A DNA stretch of 64,000 nucleotides, taken from assembly GCA_003991915.1 (NCBI GenBank), contig RQTK01000007.1, positions 493,714 through 557,713 on the forward strand, in the 5' to 3' direction. Positions 1 through 12,299 of the stretch are shown one piece after another; positions within the stretch are counted from its first letter, which is position 1; every line of letters begins with the position of its first letter. The notes beneath the pieces are model-generated. The model was not told where the DNA came from. It searched no databases and was given only the letters and a program-made list of their open reading frames with translations. A program made the position numbers and the translations under genes. The stretch comes from Elysia chlorotica (taxonomy: Eukaryota; Mollusca; Gastropoda; Plakobranchidae).

Positions 1-70
<70 letters not shown>
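1..70. repeat. (AAT)n microsatellite
   Basis: A perfect AAT array that runs off the left edge, so its true length is unknown. Confidence 0.98.
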
Positions 71-718
71 TAAAAATTGTGCGATGCATTAAGTGTCACA
101 GATTAACGTGGGCATTATTTGCGTCGGAGACCGATGTTCAGAAACACGGCCAAACAGACAAAATGGCTTGTATACAGACAAACATTCATAGAGAAAATCA
201 ATTTGTATCCGCACTGACCAAAACAAAGACAGAAATCGAGGAGAAAAAAAACAAAAAAGGATACAGAAAGGAAAAGATGTTGAAGCTTACTGTAAGCACA
301 ATGGGTTCCTACAGTGTTATTCTTACGAGTTCCTAGGATATAATTATCCTCCTTACCAGGTGGAAACGTAACAATTATAGGAGGAATTAGCAACGAAGTG
401 GAGTCTTAACGGAAAAGTCATAACATATACATGATTTACCGGTAAGAGACGTATGTTTTGGTTAGTTTATTTTCTGTTTTCGTAGACTAATGCAATAACA
501 ATTCAGGGCAGTTTTAGGGTTTTGGGGAAAAAAACAAAGGAGGAAGGAAAGAAAAAACAAACGAAATTACAAACTTTAAAGATGTCAAAGTCAACAGGTC
601 AAGAGTTCGATTTTTGTGGACAAATGTGAGGATCTGTGTTTGTCTGTTTAAGTTTTACATAAATGTAGGGAGATCTTTCAACTCACTTTTTAGCTCATAT
701 TTTTAGAGCGTTCGGTTG
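71..718. other. Intergenic, nothing recognised
   Basis: AT-rich sequence between the (AAT)n run and the inverted-repeat element. No coding or RNA signal was seen on either strand. Confidence 0.4.
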
Positions 719-1317
719 AATATGGAATTATGCTCCTCTGTGATCTTTATTAGATATTGTCTTTCTTAGTGAATTTATTAACGGTTTTGTTTTGAACGAT
801 ATGGTACAGTGTTAATGTCAAACTAATTTTAAATATCGTTCATAATTCCGATAAAAATCATGAATATCACGAGGATCGATATAAAGAGACCATAAGAGAG
901 TTCATAAACCGTCGCATTTTTGAAGGACACGATTTAAAACAATTTGATAACGTTAGATCCAAAGTATGTTCAATTTTTTCAGCTAACAAAACAGGCGTGG
1001 ATCTTTTTTGCCGCAACTACGTCAGAAGGTTGCTTTGAAAGTAGAAATTGGTTATCTAAATGGTATCTTTTGAAAACAGTGACAATAGATCGATTTTTTG
1101 TTGCCAAAATCGGGCTTGAACATGATAAAAACTATTGTCAAGTTTTCAAACGTTTTTTTTTTCATTTAAACAGTTTTCAACGGTGCATGCGCAAACGTCT
1201 GTCAATAGAAATGTATGATTCCGGTGCAGCAAAGAAAGGTTCAAAACAAAACCGTTAATAAATTCACTAAGAAAGACAATATCTAATAAAGATCACAGAG
1301 GAGCATAATTCCATATT
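719..1317. mobile_element. 599-bp element with perfect 79-bp terminal inverted repeats (MITE-like)
   Basis: Bases 719-797 are the exact reverse complement of 1,239-1,317; each end starts AATATGGAATTATGCTCC. The 440-bp centre has no transposase-like coding. Perfect arms point to a young non-autonomous DNA element. Target-site duplication is unclear, though a TA lies at both arm tips. The right end abuts an (AG)n array. Confidence 0.75.
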
Positions 1318-1912
<595 letters not shown>

Positions 1913-2640
1913 AGGGGCGGAGAGAGAGAGGCGGTTGATTACACACTACACTATAATGGCGGTTCCATGTCGGCCCACTTCCCAAGTCCAATTAACGTGT
2001 TTTGTTCTTTGTTTTGCGGTTATAAGAGTGCAATAATGGCAGGTATGATAACACGCAACAACGGTCATGACCGACAATCGGAAATTGAGGCTTCGCGTTT
2101 TCGATAGCTTCTGAATAGTTTTAAACAAGAAGGCAAAATCGTTCAAGTCAAATATAAATACTGTAGGATTATATACCAATAAAACAGCGTATACATGTTC
2201 GCCTATTTTTAGAAGAAAAAAATATTTTTCAAATCTTATCTTACCTTGCCATTTTATAATTTCCAAAATATTTTAATTTGTTCTTAAATTGTCAACCCAA
2301 TCATTTAAGACAAATAAGCAGATTTCCTTCTCGGTATTCTTAGGCTCACTCAGTAGGCTTACATATCTTTCAGTTCATGACTTATGTACTTTTTATTTAT
2401 GTGAAAATATAGTTTTGGATTCATTGATATGTTTAAGTATATTTTATACATTTTTTGTTAGATCTAATTCTGATGCGGATCTAATTTCTCTTAGCTACTT
2501 AGGTATGATTTTTAAAAAATGCAGCTTTTCCTTTAAAAAAAAAGAATAGAGCTTGGAAATAATCACTCTTTAACGTTCCAACAGTGACATGTCTGTTTTT
2601 ATGCCGACAGCTTTGTTTTGTGGGAGATATGAGTTTTAGT

Positions 2641-2810
2641 TAGAGTTGTTTTTAACGTCCAATCAGCACTATATAGGCTATGTTTTGGACGGGCCCCAAG
2701 ACTGACGTCTGATAATTTTATGTGCTGCCACACACGAGACAAGGCGGGAATACCATGACTCCTGTATGAGGCAGTCACATTTAACAGACACCGACCAAAC
2801 CGGGGGAGAA
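2641..2810 (-). mobile_element. tRNA-derived SINE family 1, copy A (head missing)
   Basis: Shares TTTAACGTCC, CACTATATAGGCTA, GACTGACGTCTG, GTGCTGCCACACACGAGAC and ATACCATGACTCCTG with the other copies. The tRNA-like head is lost. Orientation is inferred from copies D and E. Confidence 0.75.
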
Positions 2811-4668
2811 ATATCGTAAATATAACATAAAATTAAATGAAGAACTTTATTTATTTTTTAGTTTATCCATTTTGAAGTAGTATCTCCGGCGCATACAAGC
2901 ACTTTGTTTATCCAGCCATGGAAATTAGCTTCTCTTCCATGTTTGATAAAATAGTTTGAAAATTTTAGCACCAAAAAATATCATGTCTAGCGGAAAAGCA
3001 ACAAAGAAAAAATTAATGGCAAAACCAGATTCAGGAACATAAAACCAAGCGATGAATCGGTGTATTCTGTTGCAATTTAATTGTCTTTATGATACTAGAA
3101 AGGGGAAAAAAACACAACCGGAGTGAAAAAAACAATAAATAAACAATAAATTCACGGATACATGCTTCCGCTTGAAATTAAGACTACAAAAATGCAAAAT
3201 AGACTTTTATGAACTAGATGAAAAAAGACACAAATAGTAAAAAAAAAAAAAACAGCAAAAAACAAAGCAAAAACAAAAACAAAAACAAAAACAAACAAAA
3301 CAAAAACCAACAGATAGGCCACATTATATTTTCTGACTTAAAGGCGGAAATCATTTTTGTCTCAGATCTGTAAATATCATAGGAAAAAAGGAAGTCTTTA
3401 ACTAGAAGTAAAGTCTATTTGGATTCATGAACATAAATCTCGAAAGTTTATGATAGGCAGACGTCAACTAAAGATAACAAGCTAAATAATATATTGGTCT
3501 AATACAATGGTCTATTTGAATTTGAACATTATCTAAACCTGCAATTTTAATTATTCAACGCAAAATAATTGTCCATATTTCTATGATGAGCACTATCTTC
3601 ATTTAGTGTGCTATGTGTAACTTTACCTGGTATAGAAATGATTTGCATTGCCATGTAAATGGAGGGTACACATACATGACTCCTCGCATCGCTCAGTGGG
3701 AAATGCCTTTTTTTTGCCTTATTTTTTAAAGCAACAAGATTCATTTTACTAAAGGTTGTTATGCATTCATGAGATTCTGCTGTAAAAATATACACACTGC
3801 GCTCAAAAAGTTTTAAATAATTGACAGAGGCAATAGAAACCATTGGTATAGAGGACACAGTTAAATACCTAAAAAGAAATACACATGTATTCGATGCTGG
3901 TACCCATTTTCTAAAAGAGTAAAGCATTTTTTCAAAATGTTTTGCTAGAAGTACACTGTTATTAGTTTTTGTATCTGTTTTTTAAGCGACAGAATGATGC
4001 CGTTTCATCTTTAATTTTCACCTTTAAATGTCTGCAATTTGAGCTTAGTGTGAATATCAACTGAATCAGATATTGCCCAAAATCGCTTTTCTCACTTTGA
4101 GATCGGATGCCATTCATCTTCCGTTTCCACCGCGACCAGCTTGTCGAATTCCAATCAGATCTTGGCCGCCTCTGTCAACCTGAAGTGCAGCGCAGGTCTA
4201 GATCCAGCCCCGCCTGGCTTCGGCAATTTCAAGGCGATGAGATCTTAAGGTCCCCAAGCCTCATTCCAGGCACACAGTGCTCTTTCCTCCACTTGACCTT
4301 CTGGGGTTGGCTGATTTGGATCCGGGCAGAGGTAGTTGAGGCACAGCTGAACGCTACATTGTGGAACAATAAGTGTGAGGGAAGCACTATATGCACAATA
4401 ATTATTAGGAAGATTCGAGTAGACTTGTCGCGGATAGGTGAAAAAAAGGGATGAGTATTGATAGAAAGGTAGATAGATAGATGGATGGACAGAGAGATAG
4501 AGAGAGAGAGAAATATTGGTAGAGAGATAGGAGTAACATAATATCTGTTTACATTGGACATTGACTAAGATGTTTTTTAATGCTACTTATGTCGACACTC
4601 TTACCATAATACGCTTTTTACCATACCAAACAAGCATACAAAGATAAGAGAGAGAGAGAAGGGGGGGG

Positions 4669-4731
<63 letters not shown>

Positions 4732-5165
4732 GAGGAGATAGTGAGAAGAGTAATTTTTCTTGTTAACAATCGGCAGGAGAGGGCGGAAGAGGAAGACCTG
4801 GGCACATAATTATAAATCTATCATATTTTTGGTTTAAGAGGCTTGTTATTCTTGTGTTGCCAGTGATATAAAAGATTCGGAAGAAAATAATTAATAAAAG
4901 CTGAGTATGATTGCTTTAGAATCGAAGCGTAAGGAGTTACCCTGTGGTTTTCTCACGTTTTGTCTTAATAAACCAAAAAGTATGGGTAAACAGTCGACGG
5001 GCATTTGATCTGCAGAATTTATTATTGGAATAGATATTTGGTTCTTGATACGGCTAGACAGAATTTCAGTACAGGAAAATAAGTTAGTACAGAGGAGAAA
5101 ACGACTTTCTGATTGTTCAAGAAAATGGAAAAGAAAAAAATATCCTCTTGATAGCAAACCGAATT
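2811..5165. other. Intergenic, no gene recognised
   Basis: Contains an (AAAAAC)n-like A-rich run at 3,240-3,305 and a locally GC-richer block at 4,100-4,370 that is open on both strands but resembles no known protein. It ends with the (AG)n array at 4,671-4,728. Confidence 0.4.
4671..4728. repeat. (AG)n microsatellite
   Basis: Nearly perfect AG array, preceded by a G10 run at about 4,661-4,670. Confidence 0.97.
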
Positions 5166-5994
5166 TATAGGAATCTTCTTAATGTTTACAAGCTCGTACT
5201 AAGCAGGATTTTTAATCAAAATAGAAACAAAGATCTTGATTCTCTCATCGGGTACCCTCCGTTTAAATCGGATTAGCACTAGCAGAATACCTGTTCCACG
5301 TTTGTGGGTTTTATTATTGAGGGCTGTAAGTATTGCGTACCGATAATGTAATAATAATGGAGAGGGATGATTATTAGTAGGTACCGGCCTTGTATATATA
5401 TATTTTTAGACTTTGCTCGTCAATGACTTTCAAAAGTATGATTAATTAAATTGAAAAAAAGAATGATTACTTGATTTTCGTAGGTGTCCAACGGTTGACT
5501 CTTTTGTTTTCTAGTTTCAAGATAAGGATAAGAAATCCTGCCAGCAACCGGTATTTTTTATTGTTGGAATTTCCGTGGTCTGAAAGATACACGGTTCGAA
5601 TGCCACTGATAAAAGATAAAAAATTCATTAAGTACATGTGAAACAGGGAAGCGTAAATCAATACAAATAAGTATCCAAACCTAGTTTGCTAGAGTACTAT
5701 TTATGAAAGAACTGAGCACAGAATTGTATCTTAACAGATACCTGTCTTATTGATTTACGCTGAGATGTCACCCGCATCCCTTGACTAGGTTGATCTTTAC
5801 ATTTTTTGTATCATAAAATACTTAATAGTGTAAGAAAAACTATGTGTAATTTTGAGGGAAAACAAGGGAAGCAATATTCTTATCAAAAAAGGAACTTCAC
5901 ATTAATGCTTCACATTCTATGCCCATATCGAACAGGGCGCCTTGATCCTATTTAGTACGAGCTTGGAAACATTAAGAATAATCCTAATAATAGG
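5166..5994. mobile_element. Possible 830-bp element with imperfect 40-bp inverted ends
   Basis: 5,166-5,208 pairs with the reverse complement of 5,951-5,994; both arms contain CTTAATGTTT and AAGCTCGTACTAA. A second smaller inverted pair lies inside (GCGTAAATCAATA at 5,651-5,663 against 5,748-5,760). No coding is recognised. It could be a decayed non-autonomous DNA element. Confidence 0.45.
5461..5558. repeat. Dispersed direct repeat, copy 1
   Basis: Shares TTTCGTAGGTGTCCAACGGT and AATCCTGCCAGCAAC with the copy at 6,690-6,800. It lies inside the possible 830-bp element. Confidence 0.6.
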
Positions 5995-6689
5995 CCCTGT
6001 TACACGCCTCTGTCCACTCTGGTAATCGTGTGACACTTTCGCAGAGGTGTCCAGTACCTCTAGTGGCTACTTGAGTGGTCGGAGCCATGTATAGTTTACG
6101 TCTTGTCATTCCTCGAGTTACTCTTTCAGACATAGCAATCGACTGTCCCCAGTGTCAGAAAGATAAGCCCATCGAAAGCAGCTCCGGCTGTCTATGGTTG
6201 GATTCAAGGATCAAGGATCGTCGCTATTTTAAGGGACAAGTATTAAAGTATCCAAGTTAAAGGGAGACATAGAAATTAAGAGAGACCGAAGGGGAGACAG
6301 CAGGAAGGGAGAGTTCAATATTTAACTTGAGGTAATCTATAACATTATACCCAGGTTGAAGCCATCAATGTTGACGTTTGTTATAAAACAGTTGACTTCA
6401 TCTTTAAAAAATAACTAATACAATACAGAAAAGAATAAAGAATGTCTTTTTATGCTTAAAATTATATTTAACGGCTATGAAACTAGATAGGTAACGCTAT
6501 TGATTGAAATTCCAGTTCTGAAACTCAACCATGGTTACCTATTTTGTATTTGTTCCAATGTTCAAAAACTGTTCAGGGAACCCAGCTGACCATAGTTAAA
6601 AACCAATAAGAAAAAGCATACTTCACGCGCACAACAAAATGATTCTTTATACACCATATTCATTACTATTCAAAACCACATACGGGAAA

Positions 6690-6800
6690 AGAATGAATAA
6701 TTAGTTAACTTTCGTAGGTGTCCAACGGTTGACTCTTTTGTTTCTTAGTTTCAAAAAAAAGGAAAAGGAATCCTGCCAGCAACACGTATTGTTGTTTGGA
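6690..6800. repeat. Dispersed direct repeat, copy 2
   Basis: Second copy, about 1.2 kb from the first in the same orientation and diverged with small indels. The family is unidentified. Confidence 0.6.
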
Positions 6801-6981
6801 GCTGCGATGTTTGTCTTGAAATTTGTTGGGGTCACAATGCACTCATCTCTATGTTTAAGTATAGTAAAGAGACAAAAAAGGTCTGCATGTCAAACAAAAT
6901 CCTAATGGTTGCCTCGCACGAGTTTAGTGATGTTATTGAGTGTGCGTCATTATTCTAATTAAAAGCTTTCCTCTCGCGGGT

Positions 6982-7077
6982 AGTTGAGTTGGTTAAACGT
7001 CCAACATCAGCACTATATAAACTATATGGTGGACGTGCCCCAAGACTAACGTCTGACAATTTTATGTGCTGCCATAC
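6982..7077 (-). mobile_element. SINE family 1, copy B (tail only)
   Basis: GAGTTGGTTAAACGTCCAAC through GTGCTGCCATAC, the tail half of the family consensus. Confidence 0.7.
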
Positions 7078-7177
7078 GTCCGGTAACAAGACTCTTTATG
7101 AAATAACGTTAAAGGTCGAAATTAATCTGTCCAACCCCGGAAATACTATTATAATAAATGTGAACAAGTTTACTCTT

Positions 7178-7178
<1 letters not shown>

Positions 7179-7262
<84 letters not shown>

Positions 7263-7288
7263 GTATATAATATATATATATATATATC
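7179..7288. repeat. (CT)n then (TA)n microsatellite
   Basis: About 78 bp of CT (7,179-7,256) followed by a short TA run (7,265-7,288). It sits just behind a SINE tail. Confidence 0.97.
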
Positions 7289-7865
7289 TGAGGCAGAACG
7301 TAAACTGCCAGACGACTGTCTTACTCGTAAGAAGGAGAGGGAGAGAGAGAGAGAGAGAGAGATAAGAGAAGAGAGGAGACACAAACAGAGAAGGAAGAAG
7401 CGTAGAAAAATAAAAGTAAGTCTAGTGCAGCACCCTGAGTCGACAAAAACATTGCATGACCCAGCAGCTGGAGACCAATGCGTTTGTATCCAAAGATAGA
7501 AAGTACTTTGTGATTCCTTTTACTCTTTTTTATAACAGGGAAGGCGTTTAGTAAATAAACAAAAATATTTCCCTGCTTTTTTAGAGGTGTTCGAATGAAA
7601 TCATAAGCTAAAGAATCAACCAGCTTCATACTTTTATTCCAGCCCAACTCATACGTGAAAAAAAATTGCACCATTCGTTCACGAGTATAACATTGTAGGA
7701 TCTCTGGCGTTTAGTACCACACACACACACTTGACTCACCAATATTACATAAAACGCTACAGATTGGACAATGTAAGAAAAAAAATATAACTGTCATACC
7801 ACAGTCTTCTCCATACCTTTGTTGTTTTGTTTTGGCAAAGCTAGTCAGGTTTACAAAAGAAGTAG

Positions 7866-9110
7866 TTGTCCCGTCCAAATCTGTCATGTTCCCGGTATAA
7901 CAAATCCTGGATGACAAAAGAACTGAAAGCTCTATTGAATGCGAAAAGGCAAGCATTCGTTAGTAAAGGCTTTGAAAAAGCAAAATCAGTAAATAAAGAC
8001 CTTGAAAACAAATTAAAGAAAAGAAAAAAAAACTTTAAAGGCAAAATCTCAAAAGCTTTCCTTTCACATGACACTAAGACAACATAGACACATTTTAAGA
8101 CAGTAACAGGCTATGTTCCATCAAAACAAAATACACACACGAGCAATGAGTTGGAGTCCTCAAATAAATTAAATGCACACGACGCTCCTTTCGACAATTA
8201 TGACTTTTCGAAGTAACACTCTGTCATGAAGAACAAATTCATATTCCTATGAAACTACACCTACCAAGTTTATATTATGGTGTAATGACTGCCCTTAGCA
8301 AAGTATATCCTAGTAAATCATGTGGCCCAGAAAAACTGAGTGGTCGATTGTTTAAAGTCTGTAATCGAGATATTGTTGACATGTCACTAGAAACAAGTGC
8401 AATTCCTAGCATTTGGAAAACTGCTTACGTGGTTCGGTTCTGATTCCAGTACCTAAAAAAAAAATACCGACCATTAATGGTTTTAGACCTGTCGCAATGT
8501 GATGAGATGTTTTGAAAAAAATGATGTTACGATTTATCCTAAATGGTTTAAAAAAGAACTTGATCCTTGTCAATTCGCATATAGACAACATAATAGCAGT
8601 CTCATGTATTTTGCTCACAAATAGTGTCATGAAACACTTAGAAGAAAACAACAACCTGTGTTCGTCTATTACTCAACAATTTTCCCTCGGCTTTCAACAC
8701 AATCAACCACACATTATGGTCAAAAGACTCTCTGACATGAAAATAGACACAAGTGTTATTATTTGGGTCTTAGATTTGTCAACAAATCGACCCCAGTATC
8801 TAAGGTTGATCACAACTTCAAATTCTATAATTCTGAATACATGAGCCCCACAGGGATGTGTACTATCACCAACATTGTATACCATAATACTCTAACAAGT
8901 ACAAAAGTCACGGAAACAGTACACGGCATATTAAATTGCAGATGACTATGTTCTGTTAGGGCTTATTTCAGTCACTAATTTGAGTATTACGACGAAGTCG
9001 AACAATTTACCAACTGCTGTAAAAATAACTATTGTGTGATGAATGTAAAGGACAAAAATTGTCGAATTTACCATAAAGAAAGATTCAATAATGCCCCCTA
9101 AAAATCTATA
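7866..9110 (+). pseudogene. Decayed non-LTR retrotransposon (LINE) ORF2 remnant
   Basis: Frames at 7,866-8,215 read SWMTKELKALLNAKRQAF and TVTGYVPSKQNTHTS, the usual linker between endonuclease and reverse transcriptase. 8,249-8,440 reads KSCGPEKLSG and IPSIWKTA. Further pieces give DPCQFAYRQ near 8,560, and the catalytic ADDY at 8,938-8,949 followed by VLLGL. Many stops and frameshifts separate them. The style is jockey/CR1-like, and the element cannot be active. Confidence 0.8.
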
Positions 9111-9192
9111 ATGAGACTTGAAATTGCCGACATCTATAAATAATTGTGAGCCTATTATTTTCATGTTTCAAAGTAAACCACACCTTAAACCT

Positions 9193-9471
9193 TTAATTTT
9201 CTAGAGGCTCATTTGACTTTTCCAGCAGATAGGTATACTTATCAAAATAATGGCATTTCTTCGATATCAACGATGACTCTGTGTTCGGTAAGGTCAGGTT
9301 GAGCAGGTTTTCATGTGAGCCATAACCAGCAGGTAATCTGCAGAGGAGCCGGTAGATGGTACATCCGTGATCACCAGTGGTAGGTACTCTAAACAGGCTG
9401 TTTTTGTCGGGTTCGGGCACAAACTGAGCTGTAGAACGAAGGTATTCACTCGGCCGGTGTATAAAAACTAT
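9193..9471 (-). other. Unidentified coding-like segment
   Basis: Open from 9,471 down to a stop at 9,193: FIHRPSEYLRSTAQFVPEP and GDHGCTIYRLLCRLPAGYG. A splice-acceptor-like TTCTACAG is at its 5' side. No family recognised. Confidence 0.3.
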
Positions 9472-9713
9472 TTAATATATTTTAAAATGAAAGACATCAT
9501 TAAAAAGCTTAGTTCTTGATGTTTCGATTGGTGTATAATACATGCTTCTTCATAAAATGAATAAGCTTAGTATTCTTTTATCGCGTTTTAAAATATGATA
9601 AACCGGCGGAAATAGCGACCGGGAGCTCGCGATCGGCGCTCTTGGAATTCCCTTTGTCTGTTTGAAGAACCTTTGAAAAATGTAGTGCGAAAGATGACGA
9701 TTATCTTTATATA

Positions 9714-9893
9714 TTTTGGCGGTCGTGTGCTCTCCTCTCCTCTGCTAGCTGCATTATCTCGGTGATCTCAGAGTCATTCGTCATAGCTTTGTCGTGCCTG
9801 CTCTTCTCATGAATCATAAGCAATGCCGCTAATCCTTCATGTTCCTCTTCAGTATCTACTTGTACTAGCACAGTCTCTGACAGTGAGGTGTCT
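9714..9893 (-). other. Unidentified coding-like segment
   Basis: A 60-codon open stretch without a start: DTSLSETVLVQVDTEEEHEG and MTNDSEITEIMQLAEERR. Its charged, balanced composition is unlike the AT-rich surroundings. It may be an exon or a transposon-protein remnant; I recognise no family. Confidence 0.3.
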
Positions 9894-11373
9894 CATTTCC
9901 CGGCTACAGTTTGCATTATCTTTACTCGTATAAAGGTAAATATTGAAGCGCACCCAGGTCGCCAAAATACATTTCTGTCTGTTCAACTACAAAATGTTTA
10001 CGATGGGCTGTAATGGAATCATCCTCAGTTTGTCTGGGATAAAATTTACTTACGTGATTATCTGATAAGTTAAAAATCAGTCAAGTGTATGATAAAAAAA
10101 CACGACTTATCTCATTGAAAGTCTAACTCCACAATGTTTTAGGATTGGAGCAAATATCAATGCTTTCAAGTATCGAATCTTGTAGGAGCACGGATAGGCC
10201 AAGTTAGTAGGGCCTACACAGCCCTTCTGTTTTGCCTTCAAAGAACTCCAATGCATAGAGCTGACAGTTCTGTTGGTATAGAAGTCTATGGTCTCAATGG
10301 AAATACAGGCTACATTTCTTGCAGTTGGTTAAGCTGAAATTGGATTGTCTATCACGCGCTACATCGTTATCATGATTACTATTGACAACAATGTTTTCTA
10401 ATTGATAACTATTTTGTAGTCATTCACGGCAATAGTGCGCTTCACTTTAAAGCTGAGGACTATGACGATCTCCAGAAGAAATCGGCCATCAGATTATCAC
10501 ACATGTTTTATAGCAGCTATGTAACTACTTTTGTAGCACATATGTAAGATGCCATGTCATTTTGTTGTTATCTGTAAATGCAATGCTCGTTTTAGTTGTT
10601 GCTTCAGTCACAATCTACTTAATTCTAAAAATACGCAAACGGTAATATTGTTATGCAACTTATTAAATCATAGCAATGGGTGGAAAAGAAAATAATATTT
10701 AAAACAAACAAACAAAACAGGATGATGTGCTTAGAAACTAAGAGTTGAAATTCTGAACACCTGCGCTCAATACTATTTCGGCGAGATTAGCCTGGACGGG
10801 TTGTCGAGATATGACTTACTTCTTAACTGGGACATCTGACATGTGAAACTAGCAGTTTTTATCATCGCCATCGCTAAGCGCCGCACAGAGCGCCAAGCAA
10901 CGTGTGCAAGCGCTAGATATGGCAACTGAAATATGCTTCCTATAATTATAAATCCAGTGGTTATCATAATGACATTAGTGCAGAAAAGCACATTTTCACT
11001 CAATTTTCACTAACGGTGTTCATGATGCATTGCAATTCAAACTGAAACTTCCTGACGTGCTTGCAGATAAAAGAGGTTTTTTTTTCTTTCTTTTTTTAAA
11101 TATACGCCTCATTAACAAAAAAGGAGAGTCTAGAAGAAAGGGTGGGCGAGGAAAAGATGCAATGAATTAAATATAGAGCTGTTATGTCATTATGTAAAAA
11201 TATCTATTTTGTTTTTTATTTAGAACTCAGTTTAAACAGTAATCCACAAGTTTAACACCACTACATTGCAAACGGATGATATAAGATTACCCAAGTTTGG
11301 TTTCCACATAACCCCAGGCTTTCACGCCGAAGTGTCACAAATCTATAGACTAAACCGAAAACTGTTTTTAGTT

Positions 11374-11568
11374 CTAACATCCTTTTTTTTCAAGCATATT
11401 AAAAACCATATTCTCTGAACAAGTCCTGGATAAGGTACTCTGACGAACTGGAAAGTTCACGCATTGCTGAACGTTTTCCAAGGTAGGAATGCGTGATTCT
11501 AATAGTGCCTCGGTGATGAATTTCTCTACTTGTGATGATTGTCCGGGGATTGTTATCGTCTCACGCAT
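11374..11568 (-). other. Unidentified coding-like segment
   Basis: ATG-led 64-codon frame with MRETITIPGQSSQVEKFITE and balanced composition. It could be an exon of an unknown minus-strand gene together with 9.2-9.9 kb and 12.0-12.26 kb, or a relic. Confidence 0.25.
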
Positions 11569-11995
11569 GGCAACTTAAAATTGTCAGGCACGCTTGCCTG
11601 CTACCGGACACTGATAATGGATGGAGAACAAAACATTTGATGATAGTTCTGTATTTTCTACACACTTACCATTCATGATGGTGTTTATAATCAATACATA
11701 TGCATACATAAGTATGCCTTTGCAAAACACAAAACGAAGTCGGAAATAACAAGCATCTAACTTGTACACAATTTTAATAAAAATGTTTTGTTTGTTGTAT
11801 TTGTTTTTATATTTTAAAGTGGCAATTGTTTGTAACTTCAATAATCATTCCTTAAGTAATGATAAACACTGTTTACTTATTTTTATTTCTCTATTGTTCC
11901 TATGCAGTGTGACAGACTGCTCGGGATTCTTCTGGCTTCTCATTAGCAGACAGGCTGCAAGGTGGTACAGTTCAAGAGAAAAGCGCCCTTTAAAT

Positions 11996-12260
11996 TCAAA
12001 AGTTTAACTCTGTTTTCGTAAACTGAGTGTGGCCAGGGTTAATATTATTACTTCTTTGGACCGCATGCTGTCCTTTGCTCCTGAATTTTGCACTTTCTGA
12101 GAATATGATTCCTTCACGTTGAAATGCACTTCTGTGGCTTCTGTTAACATATAACGGTGTGCCTGTCGCCAGTGTCTTCTGCAGATCTTTTAGAAGCTGT
12201 AAATAGCTTCTCCCACCGTCCATAAAGTTCAGCACAGCTGGAAGGACGCTGAAATTTGAA
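11996..12260 (-). other. Unidentified coding-like segment
   Basis: Minus-strand frame reading GGRSYLQLLKDLQKTLATG and SAFQREGIIFSESAKFRSKG. A second frame is also open over part of it. Not recognised. Confidence 0.25.
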
Positions 12261-12299
12261 TTTGCTTATGACGTGATGGGTGCCATATGGTACAGACAG

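Noticed and set aside
4107..4454. 115-codon plus-strand frame in a GC-richer block
   Set aside because: The opposite strand is equally open, no family is recognisable, and the end runs into simple repeats.
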